A stretch of DNA of 64,000 nucleotides from Marmoricola sp. URHB0036. Lineage in GTDB: Bacteria > Actinomycetota > Actinomycetes > Propionibacteriales > Nocardioidaceae. This document shows, one piece after another, positions 6,916 to 15,302 of the stretch (positions are counted from its first letter, which is position 1; the number at the start of each line of letters is the position of its first letter). A program made the position numbers and the translations under genes. The notes beneath the pieces were generated by a model. It saw only the letters and a list, made by a program, of their open reading frames with translations, ran no database searches and was not told the DNA's origin. The stretch is taken from contig NZ_AUEP01000016.1 in assembly GCF_000426045.1 (NCBI RefSeq), forward strand, positions 55,591-119,590, read 5' to 3'.

Positions 6916-8178
6916 TCATCTCGGCAGCTGGAAGTAGGCGAAGACCAGGTTGTGGTCGCTCGGCGGCACGCGGGTCCCGGGCATGAAGAAGTTCGCGACG
7001 TTCACGTAGCGCGTGGTGCCGTGGATGTGCCGCAGGAAGATCCCGTCCGCCCGGCTGGCGACCGTCGAGGTGGGCCGCTGCACGCGTCGCCCGTTGGTGG
7101 TCGAGTAGCGCACCCCGAGCCGGGACATCGAGGCCATGGCGTCCCACCAGCCGGCGCGGACGAACGTCGGCTGCGGCGGGTTCGGGTCACCCCACACGCC
7201 GTAGCCGGCCGCGAAGTCACCGGCGATCGCCGCCGGTTCGGAGGTGCTGGTCAGCCGGTTCAGCGCCGCCAGCACCGCACGTGCCGTCGCGCCGGTCTGC
7301 TTGTTGCCGGTGCGGTTGGGTCCCAGCTGCGGCTTGGCGGGGCCGAAGTGGACCGAGACCACGGTGAAGGTCCTGCTCGAACCAGCGGGGCGGAGGCGGG
7401 CGTACGGCGTGGGGATGACCTTGCCGGTACGGTAGCTGTGGATCGACTGGCCCGAGGGGCTGTAGCTGTTGAGCAGTCCGCTGCTACGCAGGCTGAACCG
7501 GCCGGCGTCGTACAGGATGCGACCCTCGGACACCCCGGTCGGGGCGACCTTCCAGGTGCGGTGGGTCAGGCTGGTCAACCGGGCGGCGATGCCACCGCCA
7601 TTGGTGTTCATCGTCTCCTGGAGAGCGACGACGTTGAGGTTGCGAGCCGCGATGTTGCGCGCGATGCGAGGCATCCGCCTGGCCCAGTTGGTGGTGCCGG
7701 CGAGCATCACGTTGTAGGTGCCGAGACGAACGCCGTCACCCGAGTCGGGTTGGGAGACCCGCGGCCAGATGGCACGGGTGGCTGACCACGGCCCGAGCCG
7801 GGAGCCGTAGGCCGTCTGGACCCGTGCGAAGACCGGGTTGCCGTAGGGCACCGCGGTCATGGTCGTGTCGTGCGCGGCGTCGGTGGACACGGCACGGGTG
7901 CTCGAGCGGGTCGAGGCAGGCAACCAAGCGGTGTACCTCGTGGTGCTCGGCCACTTGTCCCACGGGGCGTAGGCCCACTTGACGCGGTACCGGTTCGCGC
8001 CGGCCGCCGGGCGCCAGGAGATCCGTACCGCGTTGTCGAGGCCGGACACGCCGGTCACGGCGCGGGCGGGCGCGGCCTTGCGGGCAGGTGCGGCGCCCTC
8101 GGCCGGCAAGGTGGCCACGGAGAGCGCGAGCAGCGCGGAGAGCGGCAGGGAGCACAGGACCAACGGACGACGGCGCAT
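6916..8178 (-). CDS. Secreted endonuclease/exonuclease/phosphatase-fold protein with N-terminal Fn3-like domain
   Basis: A 420-residue secreted protein: signal peptide (about 1-29), a fibronectin-III-like domain with VSGLDNAVRISWRPAAGANRYRVKW, then an EEP (DNase I-like) domain from about 150. EEP landmarks are TYNVM, ALQETMN (metal-binding Glu), VSVHFGP, AIAGDF and PSDHNLVF (catalytic Asp-His). The GDxN motif reads GDFAA, so the usual Asn is missing, which could weaken or change activity. Substrates of this fold include DNA, phosphoinositides and sphingomyelin; none can be chosen here. ATG at 8178 follows a GGGGGAGG-type ribosome-binding site. It stands alone, convergent with the lipoprotein gene. 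Confidence 0.85.
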   Translation of the reverse strand: MRRRPLVLCSLPLSALLALSVATLPAEGAAPARKAAPARAVTGVSGLDNAVRISWRPAAGANRYRVKWAYAPWDKWPSTTRYTAWLPASTRSSTRAVSTDAAHDTTMTAVPYGNPVFARVQTAYGSRLGPWSATRAIWPRVSQPDSGDGVRLGTYNVMLAGTTNWARRMPRIARNIAARNLNVVALQETMNTNGGGIAARLTSLTHRTWKVAPTGVSEGRILYDAGRFSLRSSGLLNSYSPSGQSIHSYRTGKVIPTPYARLRPAGSSRTFTVVSVHFGPAKPQLGPNRTGNKQTGATARAVLAALNRLTSTSEPAAIAGDFAAGYGVWGDPNPPQPTFVRAGWWDAMASMSRLGVRYSTTNGRRVQRPTSTVASRADGIFLRHIHGTTRYVNVANFFMPGTRVPPSDHNLVFAYFQLPR

Positions 8179-8223
8179 GGTGGAAACACCTCGGGGGAGG
8201 AGGGGCGGGGGATTTCCACTTTA

Positions 8224-8245
8224 CGACATTTGTTGGTAAATGTCG
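8224..8245. promoter_or_regulatory. 8-bp palindrome in an AT-rich intergenic patch
   Basis: CGACATTT (8224-8231) and AAATGTCG (8238-8245) are perfect inverted repeats around GTTGGT. The patch is unusually AT-rich for this chromosome and lies 46 nt upstream of the secreted EEP gene and 22 nt after the DUF4191 stop. An operator for the EEP gene or a weak terminator for DUF4191 are both possible. Confidence 0.45.
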
Positions 8246-8266
8246 CTATTACCGATTGTGGGAGAA

Positions 8267-8980
8267 TCAGCGCCCGCGCAGATTACCGCGCATTCCCTTC
8301 ATCGACGTCGGCACGGGTCCCTTCGGCATCGGGATGGCGGATCTGTTGGCGTCCAGCGCCTTGATCCGCTGCAGCACGTCGGTCATCTGGGCCGGCTTGA
8401 TCTCGCGGCCGAGCTTGGTGACGTGCTTGGTCAGCTTGCGCAGCGGGACCTGACCGGGGTCGTTGCCGACCAGCACCTCGTGGATCGGTGTCTCGCTGGC
8501 GACCCGCTCGTGCTTGCGGCGTTCGGAGGTGAGCAGCGGACGCAGCCGGTTGGGGTTGCCCTCGCCGATCAGCACGATGCCGGGCGGACCCACGACCCGC
8601 GTGACGACGTCCTGCTGCTTGGTGACGGCGATGGCCGGCTCGGTCTTCCACCCACGCTTGAGCATGCCGAGGGCGGCAGCGGCAGCGCCGGGCTTGCCCT
8701 CGATCTGGCGCAGGGCCGAGCTCTGGGCTCGACGGCCGAAGATGATCAGCACCGCCAGCGTGCCGGTCAGCACGCCGAACACGATCGGGAAGACGAGGCT
8801 GCCGCCGCGGAAGACCAGCAGCATCAGCGCGAAGCCGGCCAGGGCCGCGAGCACGAAGGTGCCCAGCAGGATCAGCCCGATCTTCGGATCGGACTGCTTG
8901 GTCATGGTGTAGCTCTGGCGGATCTGCTTGATCCGACCCACCTTGTTGGGGTCCTTCGGAGCCTTGGGCTTTCTCGCCAT
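8267..8980 (-). CDS. DUF4191 family membrane protein
   Basis: A 237-residue protein with a basic N-terminus (MARKPKAPKDPNK), two membrane helices at about 36-58 and 64-82, and a soluble C-terminal half containing RVVGPPGIVLIGEG. This is the actinobacterial DUF4191 family, whose function is unknown. It follows lipA in the same direction, as in M. tuberculosis (Rv2219 next to lipA, from memory), so co-expression with lipoate synthesis is likely. An intergenic repeat at 9027-9067 separates it from lipA. Confidence 0.85.
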   Translation of the reverse strand: MARKPKAPKDPNKVGRIKQIRQSYTMTKQSDPKIGLILLGTFVLAALAGFALMLLVFRGGSLVFPIVFGVLTGTLAVLIIFGRRAQSSALRQIEGKPGAAAAALGMLKRGWKTEPAIAVTKQQDVVTRVVGPPGIVLIGEGNPNRLRPLLTSERRKHERVASETPIHEVLVGNDPGQVPLRKLTKHVTKLGREIKPAQMTDVLQRIKALDANRSAIPMPKGPVPTSMKGMRGNLRGR

Positions 8981-9026
8981 GGATGTGGTGCCTTCGTGGT
9001 TCGAGGGGTGAGGCTGCGTTCTTCAG

Positions 9027-9067
9027 GTGGTCGAGCAGCGAGCGCAGCGAGCGATCAGTCGAGACCC
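9027..9067. repeat. Intergenic repeat with GTGGTCGAG / GTCGAGACCC ends, copy A
   Basis: The 41-nt element starts GTGGTCGAGCAGCGAGCGCA and ends AGTCGAGACCC, with an internally repetitive CAGCGAGCG core. A variant with the same ends lies at 32376-32433. Such palindromic elements are, from general knowledge, scattered in intergenic regions of Nocardioides-like genomes; their role is unknown. Confidence 0.55.
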
Positions 9068-9083
9068 AGTCTAGGCGGGTGTC

Positions 9084-10112
9084 TCAGGAGGCCTGGGACG
9101 CGTCGGCGCTCTCGCGGGCCTCGATCGCCTGCTTGTACAGCCGCCCCGCGCGGTACGACGAACGCACGAGCGGCCCGCTGAGCACACCGGCGAACCCGAC
9201 CTCCTCGGCCTCGGCCGCCAGCTCGACGAACTCCTCGGGCTTGACCCAGCGCTCGACGGGGTGGTGCCGTACCGACGGGCGGAGGTACTGGGTGATCGTG
9301 ATCAGCTCGGTGCCGGCCGCGTGCAGGTCGACCAGGGCCTGGTGGACCTCCTCGCGGGTCTCACCCATGCCGAGGATCAGGTTGGACTTGGTGACCAGCC
9401 CGAAGTCACGGGCCTGGGTGATCACGTCGAGCGAGCGGTCGTAGCGGAAGGCCGGCCGGATCCGCTTGAAGATCCGCGGCACCGTCTCGACGTTGTGGGC
9501 CAGCACCTCCGGACGGCTCTCGAAGACCTCGCGCAGCAGGTCGGGGTCGCCGTTGAAGTCGGGGATGAGGTTCTCCACGCCGGTGCCCGGGTTCAGCTGG
9601 TGGATCGCGCGCACCGTCTCGGCGTACAGCCAGGCGCCACCGTCGGGCAGGTCGTCACGGGCGACGCCGGTGATGGTCGCGTAGCGCAGCTCCATCTTCT
9701 GCACCGACTCCGCCACGCGCCGCGGCTCGTCGCGGTCCAGCGGCTGCGGCTTGCCGGTGTCGATCTGGCAGAAGTCGCAGCGTCGGGTGCACTGGTCGCC
9801 GCCGATGAGGAAGGTCGCCTCGCGGTCCTCCCAGCACTCGAAGATGTTCGGGCAGCCGGCCTCCTGGCACACGGTGTGCAGGCCCTCGGACTTCACCAGG
9901 CTCTGCAGGTGCTGGTACTCCGGGCCCATCCGGGCGCGCGTCTTGATCCATTCGGGCTTGCGCTCGATCGGGGTCTCGGCGTTGCGGGCCTCGAGGCGCA
10001 GCAGCTTGCGTCCCTCGGGTGCTGCCGAGTGTGCTGCTGGCCCCGCGGTGGAGGGTGCGGCGGCTTGTTCAGGCGCTTGAGTCACGCGTGCCACTGTACG
10101 TCGCAGCACCAT
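9084..10112 (-). CDS. lipA: Lipoyl synthase
   Basis: A radical SAM enzyme that inserts two sulfur atoms into protein-bound octanoyl groups to make lipoyl groups. Both Fe-S clusters are visible: the auxiliary cluster [12 protein letters not shown] (Cys82, 87, 93) and the radical [11 protein letters not shown] (Cys108, 112, 115), counted from the ATG at 10112. The C-terminal [11 protein letters not shown] motif contains the conserved Ser. The protein is 342 residues from this ATG; a GTG at 10085 would give 333 and is equally plausible, as the first 30 residues are low-complexity and neither start has a clear ribosome-binding site. The substrate is provided by LipB, encoded 3 kb away; the main acceptor is likely the E2 protein at 18.3-20.2 kb. 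Confidence 0.97.
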   Translation of the reverse strand: MVLRRTVARVTQAPEQAAAPSTAGPAAHSAAPEGRKLLRLEARNAETPIERKPEWIKTRARMGPEYQHLQSLVKSEGLHTVCQEAGCPNIFECWEDREATFLIGGDQCTRRCDFCQIDTGKPQPLDRDEPRRVAESVQKMELRYATITGVARDDLPDGGAWLYAETVRAIHQLNPGTGVENLIPDFNGDPDLLREVFESRPEVLAHNVETVPRIFKRIRPAFRYDRSLDVITQARDFGLVTKSNLILGMGETREEVHQALVDLHAAGTELITITQYLRPSVRHHPVERWVKPEEFVELAAEAEEVGFAGVLSGPLVRSSYRAGRLYKQAIEARESADASQAS

Positions 10113-10150
10113 CCGATCCCGAACCGGCAGCCTCGCCCGCGATTGCCAAC

Positions 10151-10170
10151 TGGTAACCGACTGGTTACCA
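10151..10170 (+). promoter_or_regulatory. Operator palindrome overlapping the -10 of the ArsR-type gene
   Basis: TGGTAACC (10151-10158) and GGTTACCA (10163-10170) are perfect inverted repeats around GACT. The right arm contains the TACCAT -10 hexamer (10166-10171), which ends six bases before the GTG at 10178. A repressor bound here would block the promoter, consistent with autoregulation by the ArsR-type protein. Confidence 0.65.
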
Positions 10171-10177
10171 TTTTCGG

Positions 10178-10558
10178 GTGGACGTCTTCGCCGCCCTGGC
10201 CGACCCGGTGCGCCGCTCCCTGCTCAGGTCGATGGCCGCCGGTCCGGCCCGGGTGGTCGACCTGGCTGCGATGCTGCCCATCTCGCGGCCGGCGGTGAGC
10301 AAGCACCTGCGACTGCTGGCCGAGGCCGGGCTCGTGACCGCTGCCGATCACGGCCGCGAACGGCACTACCGTCTCGCCCCCCGGGCCCTCGCACCCGTGA
10401 CCCGCCTGGTCGCGGAGCTGACGCCCCCGGCCGAGGGCCCGCGACTCTCCACCCCCACGCTGGACGCCCTCGACACCGAGGTCCGTCGTACGACGCGCGA
10501 GCGGCGTCGCGCCGTCCGCAGCCCCGCAGTCCCGGACGAGCACGAGGAGACCGCATGA
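10178..10558 (+). CDS. ArsR-family transcriptional regulator
   Basis: A 126-residue winged-HTH protein: [27 protein letters not shown], then the recognition helix [19 protein letters not shown] and the wing [10 protein letters not shown]. There are no Cys or His metal-site clusters, so this belongs to the metal-independent ArsR group often paired with SRPBCC proteins, as here. The C-terminal 40 residues are charged and probably disordered. The GTG start is set by the leaderless promoter and overlapping palindrome just upstream. Its stop overlaps the next gene's ATG (ATGA), so the pair is translationally coupled. Confidence 0.88.
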   Translation: MDVFAALADPVRRSLLRSMAAGPARVVDLAAMLPISRPAVSKHLRLLAEAGLVTAADHGRERHYRLAPRALAPVTRLVAELTPPAEGPRLSTPTLDALDTEVRRTTRERRRAVRSPAVPDEHEETA

Positions 10559-11055
10559 GCACCGAGCCCACGGGCCGGATCAGCACGGACGGCGACGGCA
10601 GCATCCTGACCATCACTCGGGAGTTCCGGGCACCGATCGAGGACGTCTGGGCGTCGGTGACCGAGTCCGAGCGTCTCGCGCGCTGGATCGGCACCTTCAC
10701 GGGCGACCCGGCGTCCGGTCGGGTTGCCTTCCTGATGACCGCCGAGGGTGCGACCGAGCCGGGGGAGATGGAGATCCGCGAGTGCGATCCGCCCCGCGTG
10801 CTGCGGGTGACCTCGCACGTCGGGGAGGAGCGGTGGCTCCTCGACCTCGTGCTCGAGGAGCACGACGGAGTCACGACCCTGACCTTCAGCCAGCCGGGCA
10901 TCGACCCGTCGGCGGCGGAGAGCATCGGGCCGGGGTGGGAGTACTACCTCGACCGGCTGGCCGCGGCCGAGTCAGGCCGTGATGTCGCAGAGATCGACTG
11001 GGACCGCGACTACTACCCGGCGATGGTCGAGCACTACCGCAACCAGGCCCGCTGA
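10555..11055 (+). CDS. SRPBCC (AHSA1/START-like) domain protein
   Basis: A 166-residue protein with the AHSA1-type SRPBCC pattern: ITREFRAPIEDVWASVTESERLARWIG at the start, a central MEIRECDPPRVLRVTS strand pair and a late WEYYLDRLAA helix. The fold encloses a hydrophobic pocket; members bind small hydrophobic ligands or act on Hsp90-like partners, and the ligand here is unknown. The coupled ArsR gene suggests that expression responds to a small-molecule signal (inference). Confidence 0.85.
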   Translation: MSTEPTGRISTDGDGSILTITREFRAPIEDVWASVTESERLARWIGTFTGDPASGRVAFLMTAEGATEPGEMEIRECDPPRVLRVTSHVGEERWLLDLVLEEHDGVTTLTFSQPGIDPSAAESIGPGWEYYLDRLAAAESGRDVAEIDWDRDYYPAMVEHYRNQAR

Positions 11056-11058
11056 GGC

Positions 11059-12033
11059 TCACACGTCGCGACGGTTGAACCAGAGCAGCGAGACGGCGAC
11101 CGCGATCACCAGCAGGATGCCCAGGAAGGTGCCTGACTCGAGGTGGGTCATCATCTGGGTCGAGCTGCAGCGCTCGCCCGGCGTGCACTGGATGCTGGCG
11201 TCGAAGTAGTGGTAGCGCGGGGCCAGCCAGCCGAGCGCGTTGTTGCCGACCGACCAGCGACCGGCTCCGTCGAACGGCAACAGGTTGACGATGATCTCGC
11301 CGCCGATGCTGTAGACGAACAACAGCGCCAGCGTGGCGACGGTGTGCCGGAAGATCATGGTCAGCGCGAAGCCCCCGAGGGCTGCACCCATCGCCAGCAC
11401 GGTGGCGCGCAGCACGTGCCACACCACGTGGGTCACGTCGCTGGACGGGACCGAGATGCCGCGCGCCTGGGCGACCAGCCCCAGGATCAGCCAGAAGGCC
11501 GAGATCGTCACCAGTGCCACCACTCCGGCGCTCAACGTCACGGCCCCGGCCTTGGCCAGCCAGACGCGCGCGCGACGCGGCACGAACAGCAGCTGGTTGG
11601 TCAGCGAGCCGGACGTCCAGTCGGCACCGACGAAGGTGCAGCCCGCGATCAGCATCAGGCTGATCACGACAACGGCCAGTGACAGGCCGAGCCCGGAGGT
11701 GGACAGTGCCTGCCGCAAGCTGAGCGCGTCACGCGGGTAGTACGCCTCGGGACCGGGCACGAGCGCGTCCTGGCACTGGTCGGCCGTGGCGGTCGGTCCG
11801 AGGAAGTCCCGCGGAGCTGCCTTGCAGGCGAGCACCTCCTGCAGGAGCTCCGGCTTCTCTCCCTCGAGCGCGGCCTGGGCCTGGGCGTCGGTGCGGTCCT
11901 CCTGGCTGAGCGGGCGGGTGTTCCAGGCGGTCACTCCCGCGAGGACCACGGCCAGCAGGGCCGCGGCGAGCACGAGCAGCGCGATCGCCCGTCGTGAGCG
12001 GAACCGGTTGAGCTCGACGGCGAGCAGGCGCAT
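11059..12033 (-). CDS. ABC-2 type transporter permease
   Basis: A 324-residue membrane protein with six hydrophobic segments and a large extracytoplasmic loop between the first two (about 40-115, with two Cys), the layout of ABC-2 export permeases. The TFVGADWTSGSLTNQLLFVPRRARVWLAK stretch includes the usual cytoplasmic coupling region. It overlaps the ATPase gene by one base (TGATG), so both form one exporter operon. The substrate is unknown; the family exports drugs, lipids or peptides. It is convergent with the SRPBCC gene with only three bases between. Confidence 0.85.
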   Translation of the reverse strand: MRLLAVELNRFRSRRAIALLVLAAALLAVVLAGVTAWNTRPLSQEDRTDAQAQAALEGEKPELLQEVLACKAAPRDFLGPTATADQCQDALVPGPEAYYPRDALSLRQALSTSGLGLSLAVVVISLMLIAGCTFVGADWTSGSLTNQLLFVPRRARVWLAKAGAVTLSAGVVALVTISAFWLILGLVAQARGISVPSSDVTHVVWHVLRATVLAMGAALGGFALTMIFRHTVATLALLFVYSIGGEIIVNLLPFDGAGRWSVGNNALGWLAPRYHYFDASIQCTPGERCSSTQMMTHLESGTFLGILLVIAVAVSLLWFNRRDV

Positions 12034-12989
12034 CAGGACGCCTCCTCGTCGGCCGGGTCGCTCGGGGGCGTCGGTTCGGGACGCGCGCGACCGGTGAGCT
12101 TGAGGAAGAACGTCTCCAGCGTGGGCCGGATGGCCGAGAGCTCAGAGACGTAGACGCCCTTGCCGGCCAGCAGCTTGGTGATCTCCGCGGGGTTCTCGTG
12201 TCCCTCGACGACGAGCACGTCACCCTCCCGCGAGACGGTGTAGCCGGCCGCTTCCAGGAAGTGGCGCGCGCCCTGCGGGTCCGTCACGCCGACGCGGGTG
12301 CGCGAGACGCTCTCGCCGAGGAGGTCCTCGACCCGTCCGCTCGCCAGCAGCCGTCCCTCGCCCACGATGGAGACCGAGTGGCACACCTGCTGGACCTCCG
12401 CGAGGATGTGCGAGCTGAGCAGCACCGTGACTCCGGACTCGCCGAGGTCACGGATGAGGTCGCGGATCCCACGGATGCCGGCCGGGTCGAGGCCGTTGGT
12501 CGGCTCGTCGAGGATCAGCAGGTCGGGGTTCTTGAGCAGGGCGGCGGCGATGGCGAGCCGCTGCTTCATGCCGAGCGAGTAGGCGCCGTACCTCTCCTTG
12601 GCGCGGTCGGCCAGTCCGGCCTGCTGGAGCACCTCGTCGACCGTGCTGCGGGGTACGCCGATGGAGCGCGCGAGCAGGCTGAGGTTCTTGCGGCCCGAGA
12701 ACGTGGGAGTGAACCGCGGCTCCTCGACGATGGCGCCGACGCGGTCGATGACCTGGGGGAGCTGGGCCGGGACCTGCAGTCCGAAGAGCCGCATCTCGCC
12801 GCGGCTGGGCCGGGTCAGCCCGAGCAGCATCTTGATGGTGGTCGTCTTCCCGGAGCCGTTGGGACCGAGGAAGCCGTGCACCCCGCCGGCGGGGACGCTG
12901 AGGTCGAGACCGTCGACCGCCACCGTGCGTCGGCCGCCCGATCGGTAGACCTTGCGGAGACCCTTCGTCTCGATCACGAGGTCGTTCAT
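12033..12989 (-). CDS. ABC transporter ATP-binding protein
   Basis: A 318-residue ATPase of the DrrA/CcmA-like export class. Walker A is GPNGSGKTT, the Q-loop follows at VEEPRFTP, the signature is YSLGMKQRLAIA, Walker B is LLILDEPTNGLDPAG, and the switch His is in SSHILAEVQQ. The C-terminal 90 residues are the usual regulatory domain of this class. It powers the permease encoded immediately downstream. No ribosome-binding site of note; the ATG at 12989 gives the normal N-terminus. Confidence 0.92.
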   Translation of the reverse strand: MNDLVIETKGLRKVYRSGGRRTVAVDGLDLSVPAGGVHGFLGPNGSGKTTTIKMLLGLTRPSRGEMRLFGLQVPAQLPQVIDRVGAIVEEPRFTPTFSGRKNLSLLARSIGVPRSTVDEVLQQAGLADRAKERYGAYSLGMKQRLAIAAALLKNPDLLILDEPTNGLDPAGIRGIRDLIRDLGESGVTVLLSSHILAEVQQVCHSVSIVGEGRLLASGRVEDLLGESVSRTRVGVTDPQGARHFLEAAGYTVSREGDVLVVEGHENPAEITKLLAGKGVYVSELSAIRPTLETFFLKLTGRARPEPTPPSDPADEEAS

Positions 12990-13055
12990 GGCTTGGTCGA
13001 CACACCCTTCCGGCTGACCGGTCTCGGCCGGTCTCCAGCATGGCGCAAGCGGGGG

Positions 13056-13799
13056 TCAGGCCCGCGGATTGAGCACGGGGACACGCAGGTCCCCAGCAGC
13101 CCCGGCGGCGCGACGTCCAGGTTCTGGACGCGGCTCGTAGTCAGGGGTCGGTTCGTACGGCGCCCACGCCAGCAGGTCGGCCAGGTGCTGCTCGACCAGG
13201 GGGAGCACCTCGGCCACCGTCACGTCGCGACCGAGCTCCTCGGAGAGGGTGGTCACACCGGCATCGGCGATCCCGCAGGGCACGAAGCGCTCGTACCAGG
13301 AGAGGTCGACGTCGCAGTTCAGCGCGAAGCCGTGCATGGTCACCCCACGGCTCACCCGGATGCCGATCGCCGCGATCTTGCGCTCGGGTCGCCCGGTGAC
13401 CGGGTCGGCCTGCAGCCAGACCCCGCTGCGACCCGGGACGCGCGCGGTGCTGACGCCGAGGTCGCGGCACACGGCGATCAACGCCTCCTCGAGACGGCGT
13501 ACGTAGTCGACCACGAGCACGTGGTCGGGCAGCCGCACGATCGGGTAGCCGACCAGCTGGCCGGGCCCGTGGAAGGTGATCTTGCCGCCGCGGTCGACCT
13601 CGATCACCGGGGTGCCGTCGCTCGGACGCTCGTGCGGCTCGGTGCGCTTGCCGGCGGTGTAGACGGGAGAGTGCTCGAGCAGCAGGACCCGGCCCGGCCC
13701 GCCGTCGACGACCCCGGCGTGGACCGCACGTTGGCGCTCCCAGGCCGCGAGATAGTCGGTGGGGCCGTCGGAGAGCACCTCGAAGACCAGTCCGTTCAC
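13056..13799 (-). CDS. lipB: Octanoyl-[carrier protein]:protein octanoyltransferase
   Basis: LipB moves the octanoyl group from acyl carrier protein to lipoyl domains, the first step of lipoate assembly before LipA. In this 247-residue protein the [17 protein letters not shown] motif lies at 70-86, the conserved Lys at 141 ([13 protein letters not shown]), and the active-site Cys at 175 (FVPCGI). The last 30 residues are Pro/Arg-rich and variable. The GTG at 13799 is supported by a leaderless promoter: TAGCCT (13806-13811, minus strand) ends six bases upstream. It lies among lipA, the TIGR01777 epimerase and sucB, a conserved actinobacterial neighbourhood. Confidence 0.96.
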   Translation of the reverse strand: MNGLVFEVLSDGPTDYLAAWERQRAVHAGVVDGGPGRVLLLEHSPVYTAGKRTEPHERPSDGTPVIEVDRGGKITFHGPGQLVGYPIVRLPDHVLVVDYVRRLEEALIAVCRDLGVSTARVPGRSGVWLQADPVTGRPERKIAAIGIRVSRGVTMHGFALNCDVDLSWYERFVPCGIADAGVTTLSEELGRDVTVAEVLPLVEQHLADLLAWAPYEPTPDYEPRPEPGRRAAGAAGDLRVPVLNPRA

Positions 13800-13874
13800 G
13801 TCTCGAGGCTAACCCGTCACAGGTTGCCTGTGGACAACGACGTGACCCGGCCCGATCGACGGCAGGGTGGGGGG

Positions 13875-14345
13875 ATGCGCCTGTTCGCCGTGCTGGTGGC
13901 CGTGAGCCTCGTGGTGCTGCCTGTCTCGGCAGCAGTGGCCGACCCGTCGCGTGAGCACGGTGGCCAGGTGCGGCACGCCCTCGCCGTGCTGCACGCGTGG
14001 GACGAGCGCCGGTCGCGGGCCTGGGCCGGCTCCGACGAACGCGCACTCGCAGCGCTCTACGTCCGGCAGTCGAGTGCCGCGCGGACCGACGTGCGGCTGC
14101 TCCGCTCCTACACGGCGCGCGGGTTCGTCGTACGACGCATCGTGACGCAGGTGTTCGGCCTGCGGGTGCTGCGGGCCACGCCCGACCGGCTGGTCGTCCG
14201 CATCCTCGACCGGGTCGCGGGAGGCGAGGTGGTGACCCCGGACAGCACGGTGCCGCTGCCCACCACCCGTCCCGTCGTACGCCGCATCGTGCTCGCCCGG
14301 GTCGCGGGAGAGTGGCGGGTCGTCGGCGTCAGCGGCTCGGGCTGA
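13875..14345 (+). CDS. Small secreted protein of unknown function
   Basis: A 156-residue protein with a clear signal peptide (LFAVLVAVSLVVLPVSAAVA) and a mature region rich in Arg and Val containing HALAVLHAWDERRSRAW and an SVRLLRSY-like stretch. No domain recognised. Alternating hydrophobic and charged residues towards the end suggest beta strands, as in NTF2-like or secreted SnoaL-type proteins, but this is weak. It is divergent from lipB and its end overlaps the convergent epimerase gene by 17 nt. Confidence 0.7.
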   Translation: MRLFAVLVAVSLVVLPVSAAVADPSREHGGQVRHALAVLHAWDERRSRAWAGSDERALAALYVRQSSAARTDVRLLRSYTARGFVVRRIVTQVFGLRVLRATPDRLVVRILDRVAGGEVVTPDSTVPLPTTRPVVRRIVLARVAGEWRVVGVSGSG

Positions 14346-15225
14346 GCCCCTCGCGCAGCACGGCTGACACGTCGGGGTCGCTGAACGTGAACCCGCTGTC
14401 GAGCAGGACCTGCGGCACCACCCTGACCGACCCCAGTGCCTCCGGGGCCATCGGCCCGGCGGCGACTCGGATCGCCGGCGCCGGAACGTGCAGGAACGCC
14501 GGCCGGTGCACCTGACGGGCGAGCTCGGAGGTGAGCTGGGCGTTGGTCGGCACCCGCTCACAGGAGAGGTTGACAGGGCCCGACACCGAGTCGGTCTCGG
14601 CGACGTGGATCACGGCGTCGACCCAGTCGCGGGTCGACATCATCGGGACGTACTGCCGACCGTTGCCGAGGCGGCCACCGAGCCCGGCCGTGAACTGGAG
14701 CCGGAGCGCGCCGAGCGGTTGTCCGCGGCGGTCGTAGACCGGCGAGGTGCGCAGGATGCACACCCGGCCACCGGCGTGGCGGGCCGGCTGGGTGGCGGCC
14801 TGCCAGGCCCGGGTGACCCCGGCCAGCAGCGTGTCGGAGCGGGGATGGGTGGCCTCGGTGATCGGCTCGTCCCCGTGGTCGCCGTAGATCGCCACCGCAT
14901 TACCGGCCAGGAACACCGGCTTGCTGCTGCTCTGGGCGATGGCCTCCGCCAGCACCCGGGTCGTGGTCACCCGGCTGTCCTTGAGGGTCTTGGCCCACTT
15001 CTTCGAGTGCGGGTTGCCCAGGGTCGGGCTGCCGGCCAGGTTGACCACGACGTCGTGGTCCTCGACGACTTCGTGGCCCAGGGGAGCGGTGTACGGGTCC
15101 CACCTCACCTCGCCCGATCCCGGTGGTCGGCGTACCAGCCGGGTGACGTCGTGGCCGAGGACGGTGAGCCGCTCGGTCAGCCGGGTCCCGAGGAAGCCGG
15201 TCGACCCGGCGATGAGGTAGCGCAT
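14329..15225 (-). CDS. TIGR01777 family NAD(P)-binding epimerase-like protein
   Basis: A 298-residue extended SDR protein. It has [14 protein letters not shown] at the N-terminus (Rossmann GxxGxxG), VVNLAGSP, a YGDHG segment where the classical YxxxK is replaced, and a C-terminal DUF1731-like region ending [12 protein letters not shown]...[11 protein letters not shown]. The family is common in bacteria and its substrate is unknown. From memory an orthologue (Rv2216) sits beside lipB and the E2 gene in M. tuberculosis, as here. The frame is open to 15261, but the ATG at 15225 begins the Rossmann strand directly and has a GGTGGGGG ribosome-binding site. Confidence 0.88.
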   Translation of the reverse strand: MRYLIAGSTGFLGTRLTERLTVLGHDVTRLVRRPPGSGEVRWDPYTAPLGHEVVEDHDVVVNLAGSPTLGNPHSKKWAKTLKDSRVTTTRVLAEAIAQSSSKPVFLAGNAVAIYGDHGDEPITEATHPRSDTLLAGVTRAWQAATQPARHAGGRVCILRTSPVYDRRGQPLGALRLQFTAGLGGRLGNGRQYVPMMSTRDWVDAVIHVAETDSVSGPVNLSCERVPTNAQLTSELARQVHRPAFLHVPAPAIRVAAGPMAPEALGSVRVVPQVLLDSGFTFSDPDVSAVLREGLSPSR

Positions 15226-15302
15226 GCCCCCACCGTCGCACGCGTCCGGGAACGGCCGCACCCGTTGCCCCGGGGCTGGTGCCGAGGAATAGGCTCGTTC
15301 CC

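Noticed and set aside
12198..13874. Long open frame on the plus strand across the ABC ATPase and lipB genes
   Set aside because: It is the antisense shadow of two well-supported minus-strand genes; only the last part (13875-14345) has a signal peptide and is kept as a gene.
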